9,875 nt of DNA from the NCBI GenBank assembly GCA_002331335.1, contig DCZO01000020.1:71323-81197 (forward strand), written 5' to 3'. The notes beneath the pieces are model-generated. The model was not told the origin of the DNA. It saw only the letters and a program-made list of their open reading frames with translations, and did not search any database. Position numbers and translations under genes: made by a program. Below, piece by piece: positions 1 through 6,077 of the stretch. The stretch is from Nitrospira sp. UBA2082 (GTDB lineage Bacteria > Nitrospirota > Nitrospiria > Nitrospirales > Nitrospiraceae). How positions within the stretch are numbered: position 1 is the stretch's first letter; each line of letters begins with the position of its first letter.

Positions 1-323
1 TGGTGGAACTCGGCGAGCCGGCGGTTTCCCGATTGATTACTGCCCTTCGGGACAAGGACGAACAGGTCCGCAAATGCGCGGTGCTTGCGCTGGGGCGGAT
101 CAAGAACGATCAGGCGATCGCTCCGCTCATCGAAATGCTGCAAGATAAAGATTGGTTTACCCGCTTGACGGCGGCGGCGGCGTTGGAGTCGATCGGCGAC
201 GAGCGGGGCCGTACCGCCATCATGCCGTTGCTGAAGGATCCCGACATGGTCGTCCGCATGAGAGTGGAGCGCATTCTGGCCAAGTGGAAGAAGCAGCCGG
301 TTTCCCAGCCGGCCACCGCGTGA
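1..323 (+). CDS. HEAT-repeat protein, 3' part only
   Basis: The reading frame is open from the left edge, so the gene starts outside the window; the GTG at position 3 is probably an internal valine codon. About 106 residues are visible. They form roughly three HEAT (PBS-lyase type) repeats of about 30 residues, each a pair of helices with the typical pattern: AVSRLITALRDKDEQVRKCA, then AIAPLIEMLQDKDWFTRLTA, then AIMPLLKDPDMVVRMRVERI. A basic tail (KWKKQPVSQPATA) ends the protein. Such repeats build a curved helical scaffold for protein-protein contact, so no enzyme role can be read from this piece. It converges on the coiled-coil gene, with 21 bases between the two stop codons. A second HEAT protein lies on the opposite strand 0.5 kb away. 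The family call is firm; the function is unknown. Confidence 0.8.
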   Translation, partial: VELGEPAVSRLITALRDKDEQVRKCAVLALGRIKNDQAIAPLIEMLQDKDWFTRLTAAAALESIGDERGRTAIMPLLKDPDMVVRMRVERILAKWKKQPVSQPATA

Positions 324-342
324 GAACGGGCTGCGACCGTTC
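324..342. terminator. stem-loop between convergent genes, possible bidirectional terminator
   Basis: A perfect 6-base stem, GAACGG (324-329) and CCGTTC (337-342), encloses a 7-base loop in the 21-base gap between the two convergent stop codons. The position suits a shared terminator. No run of T follows on either strand, only a loosely T-containing stretch on the plus strand, so it is not a canonical intrinsic terminator. Confidence 0.35.
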
Positions 343-344
343 GC

Positions 345-842
345 TTACTTGTTGAGCAGTTGATCTATTCGGCGCTGCAGATCGTCCAGTTTCTTCATCG
401 GCACCGATTTCCCCATCGCCGTTTCCAAGCGGACCTGCCGTAGTGAGGCGGCCAGGTCCGACAGTGCCTCGGCTGAAGGATCATCCTGGGTTCCTTTGGT
501 GAGGGGCTCCAGCGCTGCGACCGCGTCAGCCAATTCCTTTGCGGCGTCGGGAAAATTCCGGTCCAGGATACCCGCTTTCGCCTGTACGAGCTTCGACTTT
601 GCCTCCAGCAACCCTTGGCGTTTGCGAAGATCCCGTTCGATTCGCATCGTCGCATCCAGCGCATCTTTTGAAAGCTTCTTCACCGACTGTTGGAAGCCTT
701 CTATGGTTTCTTCCGAGATGGCCAATCGTTTAGACAGATCCGACACGGTTGCCTGCAACGTTCCGACTGGTTTCTGCCCGACATAGTATCCCGCGCCGAA
801 CGAACAGGCGATCAGCAACAGTAGGGCGATGAATTTGGCCAT
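345..842 (-). CDS. small membrane-anchored coiled-coil protein, unknown function
   Basis: The protein has 165 residues. Residues 4-22 (FIALLLLIACSFGAGYYVG) are hydrophobic and look like a single membrane anchor or signal. The sequence LIAC at 10-13 also resembles a lipobox, so a lipoprotein is possible, although the hydrophobic stretch continues past the cysteine. Residues 27-90 are rich in charged residues and Leu/Ile at heptad spacing (LSKRLAISEETIEGF onward), suggesting a coiled coil. A second helical part (95-165) ends in LDDLQRRIDQLLNK. The start ATG lies 13 bases after the stop of the upstream HEAT gene, so it is probably the last gene of the glgP operon. No clear Shine-Dalgarno sequence precedes it, suggesting coupled translation. 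I do not recognise a named family. Confidence 0.75.
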   Translation of the reverse strand: MAKFIALLLLIACSFGAGYYVGQKPVGTLQATVSDLSKRLAISEETIEGFQQSVKKLSKDALDATMRIERDLRKRQGLLEAKSKLVQAKAGILDRNFPDAAKELADAVAALEPLTKGTQDDPSAEALSDLAASLRQVRLETAMGKSVPMKKLDDLQRRIDQLLNK

Positions 843-855
843 CGTGGTCTGCCGG

Positions 856-2214
856 TTAGCGAGGCGGTTGCGGTGGATGCGTTCGATCCAGCTGCCGGAT
901 CAGGCTTCCTGCTGCGGCGATCCGGACCGCTTCGTCGGAATCCCGCAAGGCGTTGATCAGTAGTGACAGCACCGCCCCGGTCTGCTTTCCCAGCGCCATG
1001 GCGGCCATGAGGCGAGGGAGGGGCTGTTGGTCGTGCAAGAGAGTCTCCAGCATGGTTAAGGCCTGTTTCCCAGGAGCGAGACTCAGCGCCTTGGCGGCGG
1101 CGCCTCGAATGGATGGATCAGCATGCTGCGCAAGTTCGGCAACCAATTGGATGGCTGAGGTGTCTCCCAGGCGAAGCAACCCTTCCGCGGCCCCGGCGCG
1201 GACCTGCCAGCTGGGATCTCTGGTTAAGGTGTGCAGCAAGGGCCGATTATCCTTGATACCCAGCCGGCCCAAACTGCCGGCGGCGGTGCTGCGAACCATA
1301 GCGACTTCGTCTCCGATGGCGTGGGTCAACGGTGCGACTCCACCTGGCGAGCCGAATTCTCCGAGCGCTCCTGCGGCAAATGCGCGTACGGATGGGTTTG
1401 GATCATACACGGCTTGGCTGAGGACCGCCAGACTGGCCGGCCGCTTCAAGCGGCCCAGTACGCCGAGTGCTGCCATGCGCACGTCAGCGTCGGGCAGGGT
1501 AGCGGCGCCGGTGATGTCGGCCAATCGTTCCGATTGCCCCATCTGATAGAGAGCAGCCGAGGCAAAAATCGATTCGGGGCCTTCGTCGGTGCGCGCGATC
1601 TCAGTGAATCGTGCCATGAGGTCGGTGGCTTGAGCCTCTGCCAGTGCGGTCATGGCGGCGATACGAACGGTGGGCATCGCATCGCTCAGCGCCCGCCGCA
1701 GGGCACCGGATTTTCGAGCCAAGCGGGCTTTCCCGATTGCTTCAGCGGCCCGTGCCCGTACGAGGACCGAAGCGTCCAGAAGGCCGTCTTCTAGAATCGC
1801 TGCCGTTTCTTGAAGGCCCAGTTCCGCCAGCGTGGTGTAGGCGGCAATGCGCACATGTTCCTTCTGGTCACGAACACGGCTGGTGATGACTGCCAACGCC
1901 AGCGGTCGAAGCAACGCCGCGTCATGGGACTGTCCGAGGACGTTCAGTCTGGTGTAGATGGCGAGCGCTTCGTCGGTCCGTCCCAGACGGACAAAACTCA
2001 AGAGCGAGAGGCGGAGAAATGGTGTTGACGCGGGGGCATGGGCCGGCAGGGTGCGATACAGCGCCGTCACTGCCGCGTAATCGCCGGCTTTGAAGAGTTC
2101 TCTGGCCTGAGACTCTATGGTGGATGACGAACCGGCTGCATGAACGGCGGGGGGCCATCCGAGGCACAGCATGGCGAGGATGCCCACGAACCCTGCGCTC
2201 AGCCGGCCTACCAT
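856..2214 (-). CDS. exported HEAT-repeat protein with TPR-like N-terminus
   Basis: The protein has 452 residues. Residues 1-26 form a signal peptide: a basic start (MVGR), a hydrophobic core (AGFVGILAMLCLGW) and a likely cut after AVHA. Residues 32-95 look TPR-like (SQARELFKAGDYAAVTALYR, then RLGRTDEALAIYTRLNVLG). From about 115 to 445 the chain is a run of HEAT repeats, with units such as DASVLVRARAAEAIGKA, DPNPSVRAFAAGALGEFG, DPSWQVRAGAAEGLLRLG and DSDEAVRIAAAGSLIRQL. It is probably a periplasmic scaffold. The ATG was chosen because it begins the signal peptide and overlaps the glgP stop (ATGGTAG on the minus strand), a typical coupled start. The frame stays open 97 codons further into glgP, but that stretch is low-complexity and Arg/Pro-rich and is not coding. 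The partner and role are unknown. Confidence 0.85.
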   Translation of the reverse strand: MVGRLSAGFVGILAMLCLGWPPAVHAAGSSSTIESQARELFKAGDYAAVTALYRTLPAHAPASTPFLRLSLLSFVRLGRTDEALAIYTRLNVLGQSHDAALLRPLALAVITSRVRDQKEHVRIAAYTTLAELGLQETAAILEDGLLDASVLVRARAAEAIGKARLARKSGALRRALSDAMPTVRIAAMTALAEAQATDLMARFTEIARTDEGPESIFASAALYQMGQSERLADITGAATLPDADVRMAALGVLGRLKRPASLAVLSQAVYDPNPSVRAFAAGALGEFGSPGGVAPLTHAIGDEVAMVRSTAAGSLGRLGIKDNRPLLHTLTRDPSWQVRAGAAEGLLRLGDTSAIQLVAELAQHADPSIRGAAAKALSLAPGKQALTMLETLLHDQQPLPRLMAAMALGKQTGAVLSLLINALRDSDEAVRIAAAGSLIRQLDRTHPPQPPR

Positions 2215-4367
2215 GTCGAGGGAGCGCGTAGGGTCGCGGCGGTATACAGCATCCCCACATAGTCCTTCACCATGCGGGTCGTGCAGAATTGCGGCGCGAC
2301 GGTTCGGATGCATTCCTTGACCATGTGGAGCCAGCCGCGGGGGATGCCGTCGCGATCGCGTTGGTAGAAGAGGGGCACGGCCTCTTGCTCTAAGATGCGA
2401 TAGAGCTGTTCCACATCGTGGTGATCCTGGGCCTTGGTGTCCGCTTGCTCGGACAACGGTTGGATGCCCCAGCCGTTGGCGCCGTTGTAGCCTTCGGCCC
2501 ACCAACCGTCGAGGACGCTCAGGTTCAGCACGCCGTTGATCGCGGCTTTCATCCCACTCGTTCCGCTGGCCTCCAGAGGAAACCGCGGCGTGTTGAGCCA
2601 GATATCGACACCCTGGACGAGGAACTTCGCCACGTGCATGTCGTAATCTTCAAGGAAGGCGATGTGGCCGCCCAGCTTATGGTCTTGGCAAAACGCGAGG
2701 ACTTCGTGAATGAAGTAGCGCCCCGGTTCGTCGGCCGGATGGGCTTTTCCCGCGAAGACCAACTGGACCGGCCTCCATCTGTTTTGGAGCAGTTGTTTCA
2801 ACCGGTCAAGGTCCTGGAACAGCAGCGTCGCCCGCTTGTAAGTGGCGAATCGACGGGCAAACCCGATGGTCAGCGCCTCGGGGTCGAGAAGCGTGCCTCG
2901 GCTTAACACTTGTGCGGGCTGGAGATGTCCCTGCATCCAGCCGGTTCTGGCTCGTTCGCGGATAAAACCCATCAGCTTCCGTTTCATGGTCTGACGGATG
3001 GCCCAGAGTTCGTGGTCTGGAATGTCCATCACCCGTTGCCACATGGCGGGGTCATCACAGCTGCTCGTCCAGGTTGGGCTGAGTGACTTGCTGTACAGAT
3101 GGTGGAGTTCCGGCGAGATCCAGGTCGGTGCATGGATGCCATTCGTGACGCTGCGGATAGGAATCTGCTCGGTCGGCAATCCAGGCCAGAAATGCCGCCA
3201 CATGGTACGCGTGACCCGGCCGTGTTCACGGCTGACGCCGTTGACGTGAGCCGACAACCGCATGACCAATGCGGTCATGTTGAACCCGTGACCGCTCGAC
3301 TCGGGCGTCTCCCCCAGCCGGAGAAATTCATCCCGTGACAGGCCGAGCTGTTCCCAATAACCCGCGAAGTAGCGGTCCATCAGATGGTGCGGAAAGACAT
3401 CGTGGCCGGCCGGCACCGGCGTGTGGGTTGTGAACACGGTGCTCTGGCGGACGAGTTCGCTCGCTTCAGCGTGCGAGGTCCCTTGTGCAGCCAATTCGCG
3501 CAGCCGCTCCAAGGTGAGAAAGGCCGAATGGCCTTCGTTCGCATGCCAGATCGAGGGGGTGATGCCTAATGCGCGCAGCATGCGCACCCCGCCGATGCCC
3601 AATAAAATCTCCTGGCACAGCCGCATTTCCTGGTCGCCGCCGTACAGTCGGGCGGAAAGGGCGCGATTTTCTGAACTATTCTCCGGGACGTCCGTATCGA
3701 TGAGGAACAGCGGGACTCGACCTACCAAGACCCTCCAGACAGAGGCGGTCACATGGCGGCCGCCCATCTCCACTGTGAATCGGCAGATGTCTCCGGATGG
3801 AGTCCGCGCAGGGTGAATGGGAGATTCTTCGCGGTTGAACGGTGCGTAGGCCGCTTCCTGCCATCCTTCCGGGGTGAGGCGCTGGCGGAAGTACCCTTGC
3901 GGGTACATGAACCCGACACCGATCAGCGGCACACCGAGGTCGCTGGCCTCCTTGCAATGGTCGCCGGCCAAGATGCCCAAGCCGCCGCTATATATGGGGA
4001 CGGATGTGTGCAGGCCGAATTCAGCGGAGAAGTAGGCGATGGTGGTCGTTGTCATGTCGGGGCGGTGGGCGCCGAACCAGCTCTTCTTGTTGGCGGAGTA
4101 CTCATCGAACAGGCGGAACACCGCGGAGTACTGCCGGAGAAACGACGGGTCCTCCGCCAGATGAGCCAGCCGGTCCGGTCTCACGTCAGCCAGCAGTTTG
4201 ACGGGGTTATGGTGTGTGAGCAGCCAGAGGGTTGGGTCGATCGTTTCAAACAATTGCCGTGCTTCCAGTGTCCAGCTCCACCACAAATTGTGCGCGAGTT
4301 CCGACAGGCGGCTCAGACTTGGAGGAAGATCAGCCAGAGAATCATTTGCCGAGATCACAGTATCCAC
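2208..4367 (-). CDS. glgP: alpha-glucan (glycogen/maltodextrin) phosphorylase, GT35 family
   Basis: This enzyme (EC 2.4.1.1) uses phosphate to remove glucose units from alpha-1,4-glucan ends, giving glucose-1-phosphate. It is cytosolic; no signal peptide is seen. The 719 residues begin with the DUF3417-like segment typical of the short archaeal/bacterial phosphorylase branch (LSELAHNLWWSWTLEARQLF, 21-40). Conserved blocks follow: AYFSAEFGLH (111-120), YSGGLGILAGDH (126-137), WHANEGHSAF (274-283), THTPVPAGHD (314-323), SVTNGIH (406-412), FARRFATYKRA (503-513), and the pyridoxal-phosphate site EASGTSGMKAAING (599-612), with Lys607 as the expected cofactor lysine. The start is GTG, supported by AAGGAG five bases upstream; a nearby ATG is out of frame. 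It is shorter than classical phosphorylases of 800 or more residues, but all the blocks I looked for are present. Its stop overlaps the start of the HEAT gene. Confidence 0.95.
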   Translation of the reverse strand: MDTVISANDSLADLPPSLSRLSELAHNLWWSWTLEARQLFETIDPTLWLLTHHNPVKLLADVRPDRLAHLAEDPSFLRQYSAVFRLFDEYSANKKSWFGAHRPDMTTTTIAYFSAEFGLHTSVPIYSGGLGILAGDHCKEASDLGVPLIGVGFMYPQGYFRQRLTPEGWQEAAYAPFNREESPIHPARTPSGDICRFTVEMGGRHVTASVWRVLVGRVPLFLIDTDVPENSSENRALSARLYGGDQEMRLCQEILLGIGGVRMLRALGITPSIWHANEGHSAFLTLERLRELAAQGTSHAEASELVRQSTVFTTHTPVPAGHDVFPHHLMDRYFAGYWEQLGLSRDEFLRLGETPESSGHGFNMTALVMRLSAHVNGVSREHGRVTRTMWRHFWPGLPTEQIPIRSVTNGIHAPTWISPELHHLYSKSLSPTWTSSCDDPAMWQRVMDIPDHELWAIRQTMKRKLMGFIRERARTGWMQGHLQPAQVLSRGTLLDPEALTIGFARRFATYKRATLLFQDLDRLKQLLQNRWRPVQLVFAGKAHPADEPGRYFIHEVLAFCQDHKLGGHIAFLEDYDMHVAKFLVQGVDIWLNTPRFPLEASGTSGMKAAINGVLNLSVLDGWWAEGYNGANGWGIQPLSEQADTKAQDHHDVEQLYRILEQEAVPLFYQRDRDGIPRGWLHMVKECIRTVAPQFCTTRMVKDYVGMLYTAATLRAPSTW

Positions 4368-4372
4368 ATAGG

Positions 4373-4378
4373 CTCCTT
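4373..4378 (-). promoter_or_regulatory. Shine-Dalgarno of glgP
   Basis: On the minus strand AAGGAG sits five bases before the GTG start codon of glgP. It decides the start in favour of GTG at 4367 over the overlapping ATG at 4369, which is out of frame and soon meets a stop. Confidence 0.75.
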
Positions 4379-4439
4379 CGAGGAATGGGGTGATTGAGTA
4401 TGGAGTGAAGAGGCGGGGATACGCTTGGTCCGATACCGG

Positions 4440-5276
4440 TCAGGCGTGGCCCGCCTTGTGCCACGAGGCCCACTCTTCGGAGAATGCCACGGCCGCATAC
4501 CGTTCGCCAATGATTTTTGCAACTCGGTTCAGGAGCTTGGTCAGTTGCTGAAGTTCAGCCGGTGTCAGGTCTTCGCGGAATCGCGGATGGAGGCCCCACC
4601 GTGTTTCGATTTCTTCACCGGAGACGTTCGACATCATGCTGACAAGTTTGATCTCCTGACCGGTGGCGCCTTGTTTGTCCGGTTGTTCGCTCACCGTTGC
4701 GGTAGCCGGCTGCGCTGCAGCGGCTGCCGGCGGTGCTTGTCCTTGAAGTACCGCGCCGATGGCGGGCACGACGGCGCTTGCACAGAGTGTGGCGGCTGAT
4801 GTCAACTGGGGATTGCCTGGCGCGCCAAGGGCGTTGGCGATCCTGTTGCCGAAGTCGCGGAACATCTCGTTCTTGGACTGCGACTCCTCGGTGACGAGAA
4901 ACTTGTACGGCTCATAGGCTTGCCGGCTTTCTGCGACAGCGGTACCGATCGTCAGGATGATTTCCATCTGATCGGCCTGGTTGCCGAAGGCCGGCTCCAG
5001 AACTTTTTGCAGCTGTCGGGCAACCGTGTCTTCCAGCGCATTCATGAAGTCCATCTGATCCTTCAATGGAATGTGCAGTGCGGCGAGACGGTCCGCCAGG
5101 TTGAACAGGATCTTGAGAAACTCAAGGTAGAGGTCCCACTCGTCCTTGCGCTTGAGTTTCAGCGCTTTCTCCGGTGCCAGGCGCTTCATCACCGAGACGG
5201 ACTCGCCTGAGACCGCGAGCATCAGCTCGGCGAGCTGGCGGAGCCGGTCTTTATATTCTGGATTGGGGGCAGCCAT
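4440..5276 (-). CDS. unrecognised two-part helical protein, first gene of glgP operon
   Basis: The protein has 278 residues and I do not recognise a family. Residues 1-178 are mostly helical and soluble-looking (EYKDRLRQLAELMLAVSGES; EWDLYLEFLKILFNLADRL; MNALEDTVARQLQKVLEP). Residues 181-208 are an Ala/Pro/Thr/Gln-rich linker, and 209-278 a compact charged tail domain containing LTPAELQQLTKLLNRVAKII and ending EEWASWHKAGHA. There is no signal peptide; the alanine-rich stretch at 160-177 is only mildly hydrophobic. The ATG at 5276 was chosen because a TATAAT -10 box lies 22 bases upstream and because the open frame further upstream is Arg/Ser-rich and overlaps the divergent gene. It precedes glgP by 72 bases in the same direction and is probably co-transcribed. 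A role in glycogen use can only be guessed from position. Confidence 0.75.
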   Translation of the reverse strand: MAAPNPEYKDRLRQLAELMLAVSGESVSVMKRLAPEKALKLKRKDEWDLYLEFLKILFNLADRLAALHIPLKDQMDFMNALEDTVARQLQKVLEPAFGNQADQMEIILTIGTAVAESRQAYEPYKFLVTEESQSKNEMFRDFGNRIANALGAPGNPQLTSAATLCASAVVPAIGAVLQGQAPPAAAAAQPATATVSEQPDKQGATGQEIKLVSMMSNVSGEEIETRWGLHPRFREDLTPAELQQLTKLLNRVAKIIGERYAAVAFSEEWASWHKAGHA

Positions 5277-5297
5277 AGCCGTTCTCGTGATGGCGCG

Positions 5298-5327
5298 ATT
5301 ATAACGGAGATGTCTCCGGCGGGCCAA
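5298..5327 (-). promoter_or_regulatory. sigma70-type promoter of the glgP operon with internal inverted repeat
   Basis: On the minus strand a perfect -10 box TATAAT (5303 to 5298) lies 18 bases from a partial -35 box TTGGCC (5327 to 5322, four of six matches to TTGACA). Transcription would start near 5290, leaving a short leader before the ATG at 5276. Between the boxes lies a perfect inverted repeat, CGGAGA-TG-TCTCCG (5305-5318), placed where a repressor would block RNA polymerase. Confidence 0.55.
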
Positions 5328-5411
5328 GAGGCTTGCACTGTTGGATGAAGGGGGTCGGGAGCGGCGCCCTTTCCCACGCTTCTCTTGACGAGACGTAGGT
5401 CCACCCCATTG

Positions 5412-5427
5412 CCAAGAACTCTCTTGG
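5412..5427. repeat. inverted repeat in the divergent intergenic region
   Basis: CCAAGA (5412-5417) and TCTTGG (5422-5427) are perfect inverted copies around ACTC. It lies between the divergent glgP operon and the DUF4112 gene, 46 bases before the TTG start of the latter. It could be an operator or an RNA hairpin in the leader of the plus-strand gene. I found no convincing plus-strand promoter; TTGACG at 5385-5390 has no good -10 box at the right distance. Confidence 0.35.
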
Positions 5428-5472
5428 TATGTCATCTGGTACAGGGGCGATGATCTTCGAGGTGCCCATCCA

Positions 5473-5997
5473 TTGACTGCGTTCGTTGACCAATCCGACA
5501 GGAATATGCCGAAAGATACCCCGCCGTCCGATGATGTCCGTGAGCACCTCGTCGAGGTCGCCGACATTCTCGGCAAGGTGCTGGATACGACCGTCAGGAT
5601 TCCCGGTACGTCACTCTATATCGGATTAGATCCGTTGATCGGGCTCATTCCCGGAATCGGCGATGCCGTGGCCAATCTGATCGGCACGCTGATCCTGGGC
5701 ATTGGGGCCCGCTTGCGGCTTCCTCGGATTGTGTTGGCGCGCATGAGTCTGAATCTGCTGATCAACGGGACGGTCGGCGCCGTCCCCATCATCGGCGATC
5801 TGTTCTCGGTCTGGTTCCAGAGCCACGCAAGAAACGCAGCGTTGCTGCGGGAGGCCGCGCTGAAGCCGGATCGTGAGACGCGGCCGGATTGGCTCTATGT
5901 GGGAGGACTCGTCGGAGGGACGGTCCTGCTCATGCTGCTTTTGATCGCCGGTGTGGTCTGGCTGGTTGCGACGCTCTGGACGATGCTCGTGCCGTGA
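5473..5997 (+). CDS. DUF4112 domain-containing membrane protein
   Basis: This is a small protein of 174 residues from the TTG at 5473, or 163 from the ATG at 5506. The TTG is favoured because GAGGTG (5459-5464) lies eight bases upstream; the ATG has only AGGA two bases away, which is too close. The core carries the DUF4112 signature: a short helix (VREHLVEVADILGKVLDTTV), then the glycine-rich GLDPLIGLIPGIGDA and, about 35 residues later, GAVPIIGDLFSVWFQSHARN. The two Gly/Pro-rich segments resemble re-entrant or membrane-associated hairpins. A clear transmembrane helix follows near the C-terminus (YVGGLVGGTVLLMLLLIAGV and on). The molecular function of DUF4112 is not known. It is divergent from the glgP operon and 80 bases ahead of the helicase gene. 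Confidence 0.85.
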   Translation: MTAFVDQSDRNMPKDTPPSDDVREHLVEVADILGKVLDTTVRIPGTSLYIGLDPLIGLIPGIGDAVANLIGTLILGIGARLRLPRIVLARMSLNLLINGTVGAVPIIGDLFSVWFQSHARNAALLREAALKPDRETRPDWLYVGGLVGGTVLLMLLLIAGVVWLVATLWTMLVP

Positions 5998-6077
5998 TAG
6001 GAATGGGGAATCGGAGTGTGGTATACACGGCTCCTCCGGAATGATCCATCTGCCGAACGTGTTCGTTGCATAATTTC

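Noticed and set aside
953..1546. Long plus-strand frame of 197 codons opposite the HEAT gene
   Set aside because: It is complementary to well-supported HEAT coding sequence and has the Ala/Arg/Ser-rich composition of an antisense frame in high-GC DNA.
2215..2505. 97-codon N-terminal extension of the exported HEAT protein
   Set aside because: It overlaps the coding end of glgP, is Arg/Pro/His-rich like a shadow frame, and would bury the signal peptide inside the chain.
3753..4397. Long plus-strand frame of 214 codons opposite glgP
   Set aside because: It is complementary to conserved glgP blocks and shows no domain pattern of its own.
5277..5576. 100-codon N-terminal extension of the 278-residue protein
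   Set aside because: It overlaps the divergent DUF4112 gene and the promoter, and its composition (Arg/Ser/Pro) is that of a shadow frame.
6013..6034. Imperfect hairpin GGAG...CTCC with a GTATA loop between the DUF4112 and helicase genes
   Set aside because: It needs a bulge and a wobble pair and has no T-run; too weak to call a terminator.
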